Below are positions 42,618 to 51,545 of a DNA stretch of 64,000 nucleotides, piece by piece. The notes under the pieces are model-generated. The model made no database searches, was not told the origin of the DNA, and worked only from the letters and a program-made list of their open reading frames with translations. This DNA is from VXMO01 sp034422835 (GTDB lineage: Bacteria; Chloroflexota; Dehalococcoidia; UBA6926), in the NCBI GenBank assembly GCA_034422835.1, contig DAOUJJ010000013.1:1-64000 (forward strand). The letters run 5' to 3'. How positions within the stretch are numbered: the first letter of the stretch is position 1; every line of letters starts with the position of its first letter. The position numbers were made by a program, and so were the translations under genes.

Positions 42618-45600
42618 GTGAAGCGCAAAGCACTAGTTATCCTGACGGTCGCGATCCTCGCGTTCGCCATGATCCCGGCCCTCGGGGCGGGCGCGGCGGT
42701 TGGCACGGTCAAGATCGTTACCCCGGATCAGCTGGCCAACCCCACGGGGAAGACCGGCTCGGCCTTTGAAAAGCTCAATGCCGCGGACTACGTCTCCGAC
42801 AAGACCGGTATGGAGACTAGCTTAGAGGATGCCGGTGGCACCCTTTACGCCGTTATCGATGATAATGACGGCGTTTCCAACGCTTTGACTGACTACTACG
42901 CCTACTTCACCGATGCAAGGCCAGGCACCGCAGATGGTGGTGGTAACGCCTACAACATTGATCCGGGCACGACAACGCCATCCACCACGAACGGCATAGT
43001 CGCTGATTGGGTTACAGATACTGTTGACCCTGTTGCCATGGGGGATCTTGTTGCCCGTACGGACGATACGGCCACCACTGACGTCAATGAGTCTGACGGC
43101 GCCGATGACCTCGAGATTGGCGATAGGAACCGGAATGGTGAGATCGACTCTGGCGACCTTCTGATTGAGATTGGGTACTTCGTGCCGCCTGTCGTAGACG
43201 ATCCGGATACTACGGATAATGAGCAAGAGGACCTGCAGTTCGAAGCCGTGCGAACCGTGAATGTCGGAAACGCGTTCCAGGATGCCAGCAGAAACGGCAA
43301 GGAAGCCTTCCTTAACTTGAACACGATTCCCGCTTTCCCTGCGGCACGTGACGCTGCAGATCAGTTGGACACCACTGAGGTTGGTGCCTTGCGCATCAGG
43401 TTCGCATCTGCGGGTGTTAACGAACTCAAGTATGGCGATGATGCGGCTGTGGAACTTCGAGGCAAGAGCCGGGTGCAAGTCCGGAGTTCGTCCGGCGATC
43501 CGATTCGGATCACCGTGAGAGAGAAGAATCTTGTCGAACTCGCCAAGCAGAAAGCCGGGGTTAATCACGCAGCGCTGACTGCGACGGACACTGACGGAAA
43601 CTCCACGACCGACTCACGTGATTCCGGCGTTTTCGTCGGCATGTTTGGCGTGATTCGCAATGACTTCAAGGAAGCGATTGCAACGTGGACGCCGACTCCC
43701 ACAGACTCTGCGCAGTCCGAGGAAATAACTGTGATTGCCGCAGGCGGTACACCTGCCGCCGACGAAGTTCTGCCAGTCGAAGCGGAGACTGATTCTGCAA
43801 GCGATAATTTCGAGTTGGCGATGACGGAGATCACGCTTCCGGGCGTCAACAAGGATAACGTTCTCAAGGCTAATACCACAGAAACGCGTAACGACGATGT
43901 TACCGTAACGATCAAGGATCCAGAGCGTAATGATACGCCCGATGCTGCTGCCGACCCGCCTGTGGTTGATAAGGCAGACGCTGACGTTGATGATGAGATA
44001 AGAGTCACTGCTGTAACTGTTGGAGATCCAGATCCGCAAACAGGTGCGGTGGTCATCACAGTGGCCACGAAGCATGGAGCCGACGCTACTACAGCCACCG
44101 ATGGTGACACTCTAGAAGATGACATATTCGTCCTTACCTACACGACCACTGATCTCAATAACAACATCAACGACCTGATTGCAGCCGTTGCCGCGACAGA
44201 CAAGGACGCAGATCGGGATGAGGCGTTCTACGATTTCTGCCAGGGCACAACCGAAGGCAAGGAGTGCGCCGAGAGGGACAAGTTGGAGGCGGCCCTGAAG
44301 GCTCATGTTACAAATCTGGGCCTTTCATCTGCGACCGATCTTACGGGTGATGATGCCAGCGCGCTGGTGAACTCGCTCGTCGGCGCGGAGCACGGCGATA
44401 CCCTCACCGTGAGCTACGCAGATGCCGACCCCAGCAGCACGCGCACAGATACTGCTGAGGTGGACCTGAACGCCCCGACGATCGGCTCGCTTGATCCTGC
44501 AAACAACTCCTACGTCGATAACGATGACTTCTCGGTGTTCTTCAGCGTGACGGATCCGGATTCGGGCATCCCGGAGGACGCCCATGATGCGACTGAACAG
44601 ACCATCAGAGCCGGCATGGCTTACGTTGAAGAGGTAGTCACGTTTGGCGAAGGCGACGCTGATCCTGTTTCCAACTTGGCAAACGGTGACGAAGCGGTTC
44701 TCGATGTGGATGACACCATCCAGGATGGCGAGCGCTACGATCTTGAGATTGACGTGACGCAAGCCGCGGAAGCCGCCGAAGGTGATGAGGATACCGACGC
44801 GAAGACGGTGACGGTCCGGGTCAAGATTACGGCTTATGACCTTGCCCGAAACTTCGTCACAAAGACGTACGAGTTCGTGATCGATAACATTGATCCCGTC
44901 CTTGAGGACGCCATCACCGGATGGGGCATCTCAAGCAGCGCGACAGCACTGCGCGCCAACGGCGATGAGGGCGCATACGTCTTGGTGGAACAGCAGAGGG
45001 ACAGAATTGTTCTCGTGTTCGATGACGCAATCCAGGGCGATGCCCTGCTGGAACAGAACATCCAGGTGTCCGGCACCAGCGTCTCAAGCATCGAGTGGCT
45101 CGATAACACCGGCAGCAACGTCATCAGCGTCGGCGATGCAGACATGTCAGAGACTGCCGGTGACCTTGACTTCAATGCCAAGACTCGGACAAGTGCCGAT
45201 GCCCCTGATGTTGTCAGGGAGTTGGGCCTCCGGACAGAAACCAATGGTCAGGATGCGCGGCACCTCCTGTTCCTGACGCTTGAGGCTGATCTCGCTACGG
45301 ATGCCCGCCCAACCATCGAGATTGATGGCGGCGACCTGACCGACCTCGCAGGAAACCTGAATAAGAGCGACCACGAGAGGCGCCCGGATGACCGCCTTGC
45401 GCCGATCTTCAAGATCAGTGTTGAGGAAGCCTTGAGCAACGACACCTTCAACGTGACGGTGGAAACCTCTGAGGACTTGAAGCGCAGGCCTACCGCGTCC
45501 ATCTCCAATGGCAGAATTCTTCGCCCCATCACCCTGAAGGCAGGCACCGGAAACACGTGGGCGCTCTCCACTGACCGGAAGGGACTTAACCTCGTTGCCC

Positions 45601-46739
45601 GTGAGGGCAGGCAGGACGGTGTCTACGAGGTCACGGTTGAGGGCAGTGACGAAATTGGCAATGAGGCAATGGCCACAAGCGGCAAGTGGGAGTTTGACAC
45701 CCAAGCCAACAACGGCGTCCTGCCCAACCGTGGTGGCGTGGCCGCTGATGACGGCACCAAGGCAAAGGCTGATCTCGCCCAGAAGATCGAGAGGAACGAA
45801 GTCGTCTTCCTGAACCTGCTCTTCACCGCTGAGACCGGTGAGTACACCGGCGACACCAAGAAGAAGGTCAACATCAGCAGCCTGAGCCTTGATACCCTGG
45901 CGGATGATGCGATTGATTCCAAGAACAAGCTCGTAGCCAGTCCCACGGTCGAGAGCACCTTGGACGTGGATGCCGGTTCGGCGCAGAGCTCGGACGGCAT
46001 CAAGCACGTCATCGCCCTCGCGGACCTCGCGATTGGCAGCTACCGCCTGAACGTGGACTACGCTGACGAGGCGGGCAACACGGGCAAGTTCGGCTACGTG
46101 TTCAAGATCACCGCCCCGGCCCCCGTAGAGATCGCCGTGGTACCGGGCTGGTCCTTGGTGTCCATCCCTGGCACCCCGGTTGACTCGAGCGTCGCTGGTG
46201 TCTTCGAAGGCTCGTCGGTGACGGATGTGTGGAGCCTGGATAACGAGACCAAGCGCTGGCAGTACGCTGGCAAGGATGCGAACGGCGAATGGGTGGAAGG
46301 CACCCTGCCGCAGATCGTGGCCGGCCGCGCGTACTTCGTCCGCAGCACCACCTTCGACCCGATCAAGGTCCTGACCGAGCGGTTCAGCCCGGAGACCACG
46401 CCGTCGCAGTACGTCGTGACCAGCGGCTGGAACGGCATCGGCTACACCCCCGCGGGCAGCGAGACGGCGATCAGCGTCGACGGCTACCTGAGTTCGCTCG
46501 GGGCCAGCGGATGGGGCATGATCCGGATGTGGAACGCGGACGCGACCCCGCCGCAGTACGAGACCTACTTCGCCAGCGGCGCGATGACCGACGGCTTCCC
46601 GGACGGTGACGGCAACGCTGCCTGCGCAACGCCAACGTCCGATTGCGACGCTGACAACATTGCTGCTGGTGTAGCGAAGGTTGAGAAGGGCAAGGGCTAC
46701 CTGCTCTTCGCGACCCGCAACGGAGTCATCGGCGGCTAA
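42618..46739 (+). CDS. large secreted surface (S-layer-like) protein
   Basis: The 1373-residue, strongly acidic protein has a clear signal peptide (KRKALVILTVAILAFAMIPALGAGA). The mature part is rich in Asp, Thr and Ala and appears to be a chain of Ig-like or beta-sandwich domains. One recognisable joint is DLNAPTIGSLDPANNSYVDN; others are YEFVIDNIDPVLEDAI and GKWEFDTQANNGV. The last 180 residues contain two related blocks (VVPGWSLVSIPGTP and VTSGWNGIGYTPAG) that look like a C-terminal surface module. No LPXTG signal was seen although a sortase gene is in the window. The start is GTG 42618; an ATG at 42492 in frame with its own ribosome site would add 42 polar residues. It is followed by a strong terminator. 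Confidence 0.8.
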   Translation: MKRKALVILTVAILAFAMIPALGAGAAVGTVKIVTPDQLANPTGKTGSAFEKLNAADYVSDKTGMETSLEDAGGTLYAVIDDNDGVSNALTDYYAYFTDARPGTADGGGNAYNIDPGTTTPSTTNGIVADWVTDTVDPVAMGDLVARTDDTATTDVNESDGADDLEIGDRNRNGEIDSGDLLIEIGYFVPPVVDDPDTTDNEQEDLQFEAVRTVNVGNAFQDASRNGKEAFLNLNTIPAFPAARDAADQLDTTEVGALRIRFASAGVNELKYGDDAAVELRGKSRVQVRSSSGDPIRITVREKNLVELAKQKAGVNHAALTATDTDGNSTTDSRDSGVFVGMFGVIRNDFKEAIATWTPTPTDSAQSEEITVIAAGGTPAADEVLPVEAETDSASDNFELAMTEITLPGVNKDNVLKANTTETRNDDVTVTIKDPERNDTPDAAADPPVVDKADADVDDEIRVTAVTVGDPDPQTGAVVITVATKHGADATTATDGDTLEDDIFVLTYTTTDLNNNINDLIAAVAATDKDADRDEAFYDFCQGTTEGKECAERDKLEAALKAHVTNLGLSSATDLTGDDASALVNSLVGAEHGDTLTVSYADADPSSTRTDTAEVDLNAPTIGSLDPANNSYVDNDDFSVFFSVTDPDSGIPEDAHDATEQTIRAGMAYVEEVVTFGEGDADPVSNLANGDEAVLDVDDTIQDGERYDLEIDVTQAAEAAEGDEDTDAKTVTVRVKITAYDLARNFVTKTYEFVIDNIDPVLEDAITGWGISSSATALRANGDEGAYVLVEQQRDRIVLVFDDAIQGDALLEQNIQVSGTSVSSIEWLDNTGSNVISVGDADMSETAGDLDFNAKTRTSADAPDVVRELGLRTETNGQDARHLLFLTLEADLATDARPTIEIDGGDLTDLAGNLNKSDHERRPDDRLAPIFKISVEEALSNDTFNVTVETSEDLKRRPTASISNGRILRPITLKAGTGNTWALSTDRKGLNLVAREGRQDGVYEVTVEGSDEIGNEAMATSGKWEFDTQANNGVLPNRGGVAADDGTKAKADLAQKIERNEVVFLNLLFTAETGEYTGDTKKKVNISSLSLDTLADDAIDSKNKLVASPTVESTLDVDAGSAQSSDGIKHVIALADLAIGSYRLNVDYADEAGNTGKFGYVFKITAPAPVEIAVVPGWSLVSIPGTPVDSSVAGVFEGSSVTDVWSLDNETKRWQYAGKDANGEWVEGTLPQIVAGRAYFVRSTTFDPIKVLTERFSPETTPSQYVVTSGWNGIGYTPAGSETAISVDGYLSSLGASGWGMIRMWNADATPPQYETYFASGAMTDGFPDGDGNAACATPTSDCDADNIAAGVAKVEKGKGYLLFATRNGVIGG

Positions 46740-46807
46740 CCCAAACAGAAACCGGACAGCAACCCGCAAGGCAAGCTACAGAGCAAACTGAACGGATAGC
46801 TGAAAAA

Positions 46808-46844
46808 GAGAGGGGCGGCGCACCAGCGCCGCCCCTCTCCCTTT
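46808..46844 (+). terminator. strong intrinsic terminator after the surface-protein gene
   Basis: A 14-base arm starting GAGAGGGGCGG and its exact complement surround the loop ACCA and are followed by CCTTT. It lies about 70 bases after the surface-protein stop. Confidence 0.88.
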
Positions 46845-46867
46845 AACCCATCTGCTACACTGTCCCC

Positions 46868-47095
46868 ATGACAACCCAAACCCCACCCACAGACAACGAG
46901 CGCCTCGCCCGCCTGGAAGGCATCGTCGAACAAATCGGCGAACGCCTTGATAGCCTTGAGCGTCGTTTGGATAACCTTGAGCGCAGCTTGGACAGCCTCC
47001 GCAATTTCATGTTCATGGGCTTCGGACTCTTGTGGGCCACCATGGTTGGCGGCTTCATCGCCATCTTCATTGGCATCGCCAACATCAACACCTAA
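46868..47095 (+). CDS. small coiled-coil and membrane-anchor protein
   Basis: The 75-residue product has heptad-like repeats (LEGIVEQIGERLDSLERRLDNLERSLDSL, about 17-45) followed by one membrane helix (about 48-70). It lies just after the terminator of the surface-protein gene. It shares its plan, coiled coil then one membrane span, with the protein at 41879-42094. Function unknown. meaB follows after five bases. Confidence 0.65.
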   Translation: MTTQTPPTDNERLARLEGIVEQIGERLDSLERRLDNLERSLDSLRNFMFMGFGLLWATMVGGFIAIFIGIANINT

Positions 47096-47100
47096 CCCCT

Positions 47101-48048
47101 TTGGAAGACCTCGTCACCCGCCTCCTTGAAGGCAACCTCAACGCCGCCCCACGCATCCTCACCCTCCTCGAAAAGGGCGACCCCCAGGCCGATGCCATCA
47201 TGCAGCGCATCGCCACCCACCGCGGGGGCACCCACATCATCGGCATCACCGGCCCCCCCGGCGCGGGCAAGAGCACCCTCGTTGAGGCCATGACCGCAGA
47301 ACTCCGCAAACGACAACAGACCGTCGGCGTCCTCGTCGTCGATCCCTCAAGCCCCTTCACCGGCGGCGCAATCCTGGGAGACCGCGTCCGCATGAGAGAC
47401 CACTTCCTGGATCCCGGCGTGTTCATCCGCAGCATGGCCACGCGCGGGGCGTCCGGCGGCCTCTCCGCCATCGCCCCCTCCGCCATGCGCGTGCTGGACG
47501 CGGCGGGCATGGACGTGATCATCGTGGAGACGGCGGGCGTGGGGCAGACGGAGCTGGACATCATGCACACCGTCGATAGCGTGGTGGTGGTGGTGGTGCC
47601 GGAGGCGGGCGACGCGATCCAGACCATGAAGGCCGGGCTGCTGGAGATCGCCGACGTGTTCGTGGTCAACAAGTCCGACCGCCCCGGCGCGAAACGCATG
47701 GCCGCCGACCTGGAGACGACCGTGCACCTGGGCAGCCGCGACATGGACTGGTGGACGATTCCCGTGCTGCAGACCGAGGGGATCCGCAACAAGGGCATCA
47801 CGGAACTGGTGGACGCGGTGGGGCGGCACCACGAGACGCTGCGCGAGACGGGACGGCTGGAAGCCCGCCGCGCCGAGCAGAGACGCTCAGAGTTTCACGC
47901 GGCGTTGAGGGAGCGGCTGCTGGAGCGGCTGACGCGGGCGGAGCACTCGGAGGCGTTGGCGGACATCCTGCGGAAAGTGGAAACCGGAGAACTGCCCCCC
48001 ATCACCGCCGCCACCCACGTGCTTGAGAACCCGGATTTGCTGGCCTAA
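47101..48048 (+). CDS. meaB: MeaB-type GTPase (methylmalonyl-CoA mutase chaperone)
   Basis: The 315-residue G3E GTPase has Walker A GPPGAGKST near residues 52-60, the switch segment ETAGVGQTELDIM and the guanine-binding NKSD. The C-terminal helical dimerisation arm follows. MeaB/ArgK proteins protect adenosylcobalamin-dependent methylmalonyl-CoA mutase, which is not encoded in this window. The start appears to be TTG at 47101, without a clear ribosome site. Translation may be coupled to the upstream miniprotein gene, which ends five bases before. Its 3' end overlaps the convergent winged-helix gene by four bases. Confidence 0.9.
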   Translation: MEDLVTRLLEGNLNAAPRILTLLEKGDPQADAIMQRIATHRGGTHIIGITGPPGAGKSTLVEAMTAELRKRQQTVGVLVVDPSSPFTGGAILGDRVRMRDHFLDPGVFIRSMATRGASGGLSAIAPSAMRVLDAAGMDVIIVETAGVGQTELDIMHTVDSVVVVVVPEAGDAIQTMKAGLLEIADVFVVNKSDRPGAKRMAADLETTVHLGSRDMDWWTIPVLQTEGIRNKGITELVDAVGRHHETLRETGRLEARRAEQRRSEFHAALRERLLERLTRAEHSEALADILRKVETGELPPITAATHVLENPDLLA

Positions 48049-49199
48049 CTCCCCAGAGCGGCCTCCACCCCCAAGAACCGCCCAATATCCTCCACTTCCT
48101 CCCGCACCGCATCCCAAACGCCGCCCGTCCGGTCACCTTGAGCCTGTCGAAGGGCCTCAAACCCATCAACCACTATCTCAAGCCCCCGTCCACCCCGCAC
48201 CCACCGCCACGACCACGTCGCCACCGCAAACCCATCGATAGCCAGCACGGGCCGGATCATCCCCCCGCCCGCATTCACTCGAGACAGATGCTCCGGCGCA
48301 ACCGCCAGCCCCCGCCCCCGATACCCAAGCAAATACGTATCAAAAAACCCCAACAGCCGCACCAGTCCGTCATTCCCGTGCTTGACACGGGAATCCAGAG
48401 CATCCCCCGCCACCCACATCCCCTCCCCCTCAACATCAACCTCCACCAACTCGCCCTCAATCGACTCCCATCCCGCCCGGGTGTCCCGCAGCGGCAGCCC
48501 CGACCACACGGCGAAGTCGCGCGGCGTCGAGGGCCCGAACGCCCTGATATACCGGCCCGCCAGCCGCGCGAGCGCCTCCTCCCGCGAGAGTTCCGGCCGC
48601 TCGATGCCCGCCAGCCACGAGTCCGTTGCCGCGAACGTCTCCGTCTTGCCGTCCAACAGCGGCCCGTGCGTGGTGATGCCCAAAAACCCCCCGGACCGCA
48701 CGATGTGGTGCAGCGCCTGGTTCTCAACGGGGATGTCGTGGGCAGCCAGCCGCTTCCCCAACTGCTGCCGTGTCAGCGGCCCCTCGGCGGTCAGGATGTC
48801 GACGGCGTGCCCGTGCGCCCTGTCCAGTGTCTTTTCATCGAGGCCGAGTTCACGGCGGCGGCCGCGCCCGGCGGAAAACGACGATGGCCCCAGCAGCGCC
48901 GTCATCCACCGATGATCTTCCGAAGGGATGAGGTGCAGCGTGCCGCGCATGGCCCACGTGCGGACGATGGAACGATCATGTGACAGCGCCTGTATAACGT
49001 CAGCGGATGTCAGCCCGGAGCTTCGCACGCGGACCTGGAGGGGCGCAGCGTTCATGTCCTGCGCCTGGATGCCGCCCGTGCGCCGCACGATGTCGAGCAC
49101 GGGCTCCGCGCTGTTTTGTGAGCTTACCGCCCCATCCAACCCCTGCGAGACGGTACGAAACCGCCGCGCCTCATCAACGGAAAGCGTAACGGCGGGCAT
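48045..49199 (-). CDS. winged-helix DNA-binding protein (HTH_42, YcaQ-like)
   Basis: The 384-residue protein matches the PF06224 (DUF1006/YcaQ-like) family: GGIQAQDMNAAPLQVRVRSSGLT, RSIVRTWAMRGTLHLIPSEDHRWM, then TRQQLGKRLAAHDI, SGGFLGITTHGPLL and AGRYIRAFGPSTPRDFAVWSGL. Relatives such as YcaQ (AlkX) unhook DNA crosslinks as glycosylases; a DNA repair role is plausible but unproven. Two stretches, about residues 267-277 (DSRVKHGND) and 349-357 (ALRQAQGDR), are translations of genome palindromic repeats inserted in frame. No stop or frameshift results. Confidence 0.85.
   Translation of the reverse strand: MPAVTLSVDEARRFRTVSQGLDGAVSSQNSAEPVLDIVRRTGGIQAQDMNAAPLQVRVRSSGLTSADVIQALSHDRSIVRTWAMRGTLHLIPSEDHRWMTALLGPSSFSAGRGRRRELGLDEKTLDRAHGHAVDILTAEGPLTRQQLGKRLAAHDIPVENQALHHIVRSGGFLGITTHGPLLDGKTETFAATDSWLAGIERPELSREEALARLAGRYIRAFGPSTPRDFAVWSGLPLRDTRAGWESIEGELVEVDVEGEGMWVAGDALDSRVKHGNDGLVRLLGFFDTYLLGYRGRGLAVAPEHLSRVNAGGGMIRPVLAIDGFAVATWSWRWVRGGRGLEIVVDGFEALRQAQGDRTGGVWDAVREEVEDIGRFLGVEAALGS
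48132..48156. repeat. palindromic repeat inside the winged-helix gene (first)
   Basis: The plus strand reads gtcaccttgagcctgtcgaagg, a member of the cctgagcctgtcgaa family. On the minus strand it is translated as ALRQAQGDR near the C-terminus of the winged-helix protein. Confidence 0.8.
48369..48400. repeat. palindromic repeat inside the winged-helix gene (second)
   Basis: The plus strand reads gtcattcccgtgcttgacac then GGGAATCCAGAGC, a stem-loop member (arms ATTCCCGTG and CACGGGAAT). It is translated on the minus strand as LDSRVKHGND in the middle of the protein. Confidence 0.8.
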
Positions 49200-49227
49200 G
49201 GCGGGCGCAGCGCGAGGCCCGGGGAGT

Positions 49228-50661
49228 CTATCCCGCGGCTAGCTCCGCCTTGGTCACGTGGTAATCCCGCAGGCGGCGGATGGCGCGGGCGGCGTCCTGG
49301 AACGAGGGGAACACGGCGATGCCGCGGTCCGCCACCTTCACCCGGAACTCCGCCAGCGTGGCCTCATCCTGGTTCCACGTCGCAATGACGCCGAACGGCT
49401 TGTCGGTCGACTCCTGGAACTCCTTGAACATGTCGATCAGATCGTCCGTGGTCTTTCCCTGCCGCTCAAGCCGCCGGGAGATGAAGCCGATGCTGGCCTC
49501 AATGACGATGATGTCCGTATTCGGATCAGCCGCCAGCGCGTCAAGCATCTCCCGCCCGCGTTCGATGCTCGTCAGCGAGCCGGACACGTCCAGGGGATTC
49601 TTGTAACTGCCGCCAACAACCGTGACGATGGGCTCCAGGATGTCATAGCTCTCCTGCGTCAGATCAGGAACGGTCAGGCCCTCCCGCCCGAACGCGTCGG
49701 ACACCAGCACGGACTGCCCGCCCGTCTGCGCCACAATGCCCATGCGGCTGCCCGTGAACGGCTTCATGAAGTGCAGGGCCTTGAAGGCGTCCATCAGCTC
49801 GTCCTGCGTGTCGACACGGATCGCGCCCGTTTGGCGCATCATCGCGTCCCACAGCGCCATATCGGAGGCCAGGTGGCCCGTGTGGGATGCGGCGGCGCGG
49901 GCTCCCTCGCGTGTCTGCCCGCCCTTCCAGATAATGACGGGCTTGCGCGGCGCGATGTCACGCAGCGCCTCGAAGAACTTGCGGCCGTCCCGCGTCCCCT
50001 CGACATACATGCCGATCGACTTGACCTCCGGGTCCTCGCCCAGGTACTCAAGCCAATCACCCTGGTCGACAGCGATGCTGTTGCCCATGCTGATGGATTT
50101 GAGTGGGTAGAGGCCGTTGATGCGGGCCCGCATCACAAAGCTCGTGGCGTGCGTGCCGGAATTGGACATGAACCCGATGTCCCCGCCATCGCCGATCCAC
50201 TGGTCTGCGGAGTTCCGAATGCCCGTCTTGGAGTGGTATAGGCACATGCAGTTTGGGCCTACGAGGTTGAAGTTCGCCTCTTGCGTCATCTGCGTCAGCG
50301 CATCCTGCAGCTGGACGCCCTGCTCCTCGCCCGTTTCGGCAAAGCCGGAGGTGAACAGCGCCGCCGCACCGGCGCCGACGTCGATGGCGTCTTTCACGAT
50401 GCGGGGCGCGACGGGGCGCGGCACCGCGACGATCACATAGTCAACCTGCCCCGGCACGTCGGCGAGGCTGGGATAGTTCTCAAATCCCATCTCAAGGATG
50501 CCCGGGATCTCGTTCTCATCGATCTGGACGGACACAACCTTGGCCTTGGCGTCACGCACGCTCTTCAGCCACATGTAGTCCGTGATCTTCTTGTCGCCCA
50601 CCACGGCAATCACCTGTGGGTTGAATGCCCTGTCCAGGTTGGCCTTGCGTGTCGCGTCCAT
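49228..50661 (-). CDS. ADP-forming acyl-CoA synthetase, alpha subunit
   Basis: The 477-residue protein has an N-terminal CoA-binding fold (FNPQVIAVVGDKKI, then SLADVPGQVDYVIVAVP). A succinyl-CoA-ligase-like domain has GPNCMCLY, GFMSNSGTHAT and the phosphohistidine in AAASHTGHLASD (H260, aligning with the catalytic His of archaeal enzymes). The enzyme class converts acyl-CoA plus ADP and Pi to acid, CoA and ATP, or runs in reverse to activate acids. The beta subunit is encoded just upstream (32 bases), so the two form one enzyme. The acyl group is unknown; nearby CoA-transferases suggest active acyl-CoA metabolism. Confidence 0.9.
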   Translation of the reverse strand: MDATRKANLDRAFNPQVIAVVGDKKITDYMWLKSVRDAKAKVVSVQIDENEIPGILEMGFENYPSLADVPGQVDYVIVAVPRPVAPRIVKDAIDVGAGAAALFTSGFAETGEEQGVQLQDALTQMTQEANFNLVGPNCMCLYHSKTGIRNSADQWIGDGGDIGFMSNSGTHATSFVMRARINGLYPLKSISMGNSIAVDQGDWLEYLGEDPEVKSIGMYVEGTRDGRKFFEALRDIAPRKPVIIWKGGQTREGARAAASHTGHLASDMALWDAMMRQTGAIRVDTQDELMDAFKALHFMKPFTGSRMGIVAQTGGQSVLVSDAFGREGLTVPDLTQESYDILEPIVTVVGGSYKNPLDVSGSLTSIERGREMLDALAADPNTDIIVIEASIGFISRRLERQGKTTDDLIDMFKEFQESTDKPFGVIATWNQDEATLAEFRVKVADRGIAVFPSFQDAARAIRRLRDYHVTKAELAAG

Positions 50662-50693
50662 CTGTCTACTCCTTCGTTTGCTGTGCGGTGGGA

Positions 50694-51413
50694 CTAGTCC
50701 GCTGTTAGAACGATGCGGGCGTCAACGGCGATCGTTCCGTCCGCATACGCCAGCACCGGATTCAGATCCATCTCTGCCACATCAGATGTCTCGCTCACGA
50801 ACGACGAGACCGCCCCGATAACGCCTTCCAGCGCCCCGAGATCGACGGCTTGAGTCGCCCGATGCCCTGTCAGCAGGGGATACCCCTTGATCTCACGGAC
50901 AATGGCGCCCGCATCCCTCTTCGTCAGGGGAGCAATCCGAAACGCCACATCCTGCAGGACCTCAACGGCGATGCCGCCAAGGCCGAACATGATGACGGGG
51001 CCGAATTGGTGATCGCGGGTCATCCCCACGATGACTTCAACGCCGCCGCCGGGCGCCTGCGACTGTACCGTCACGCCGTCGATTGACGCGTTCGGCTCCG
51101 CCGCTTTGGCGCTCGCCATGATCTCGTCGTACGCTGCCCGCGCGGCATCCGCATCTGCGATACCGAGCTTCACGCCGCCGACGTCGCTCTTGTGCGTGAT
51201 CTCGCGTGAGGACACCTTCATGACGACAGGAAAGCCGATGCTCTCTGCCGCCGATGCGGCCTCATCTGCCGACGCGGCCGGCGTCGGCATAGTCACCCGG
51301 ATGCCCTGCCCCTGCAAGATGGCCTTGGATTCCTCTTCCGTCAAAATGAGCCGTCCTTCGGCTCGTGCTCGTGCCGCCGTCTCATCAAACAGGGCGGACG
51401 CTGATGCTGTCAC
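50694..51413 (-). CDS. ADP-forming acyl-CoA synthetase, beta subunit (ATP-grasp)
   Basis: The 239-residue ATP-grasp subunit has LILTEEESKAILQGQGI at the N-terminus. PVVMKVSSREITHKSDVGGVKLGI is the nucleotide-binding segment, and VIMFGLGGIAVEVLQD and DLNPVLAYADG are near the end. It would carry the phosphotransfer between ADP and the alpha-subunit histidine. The GTG start at 51413 has GGGGG seven bases upstream; the longer frame to 51476 is unlikely. Gene order beta-alpha. Confidence 0.9.
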   Translation of the reverse strand: MTASASALFDETAARARAEGRLILTEEESKAILQGQGIRVTMPTPAASADEAASAAESIGFPVVMKVSSREITHKSDVGGVKLGIADADAARAAYDEIMASAKAAEPNASIDGVTVQSQAPGGGVEVIVGMTRDHQFGPVIMFGLGGIAVEVLQDVAFRIAPLTKRDAGAIVREIKGYPLLTGHRATQAVDLGALEGVIGAVSSFVSETSDVAEMDLNPVLAYADGTIAVDARIVLTAD

Positions 51414-51545
51414 AAAGACACCCCCACCAAGTACTCCCCAATTGCGCGCCAGATGCGCCGGATGCCCCGCGGCCACTTCGGCCGCAATGCACTTGCTAGT
51501 GTATACGAATCGACCGCCCTTACGCCTATCTGCGCGAGAAGGCCT

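Noticed and set aside
42560..42620. Possible c-di-GMP-I riboswitch (GGGACGCAAAG core and GGAAAG loop)
   Set aside because: The partner segments of the GEMM motif (GGCAAACC upstream and the tetraloop-receptor stem downstream) are absent, so only the short core matches. It is mentioned as part of the structured leader only.
45147..46769. Long open frame on the minus strand opposite the surface protein
   Set aside because: Its sequence has no recognisable motif and mirrors the GC-rich codon pattern of the plus-strand gene; it is a shadow frame.
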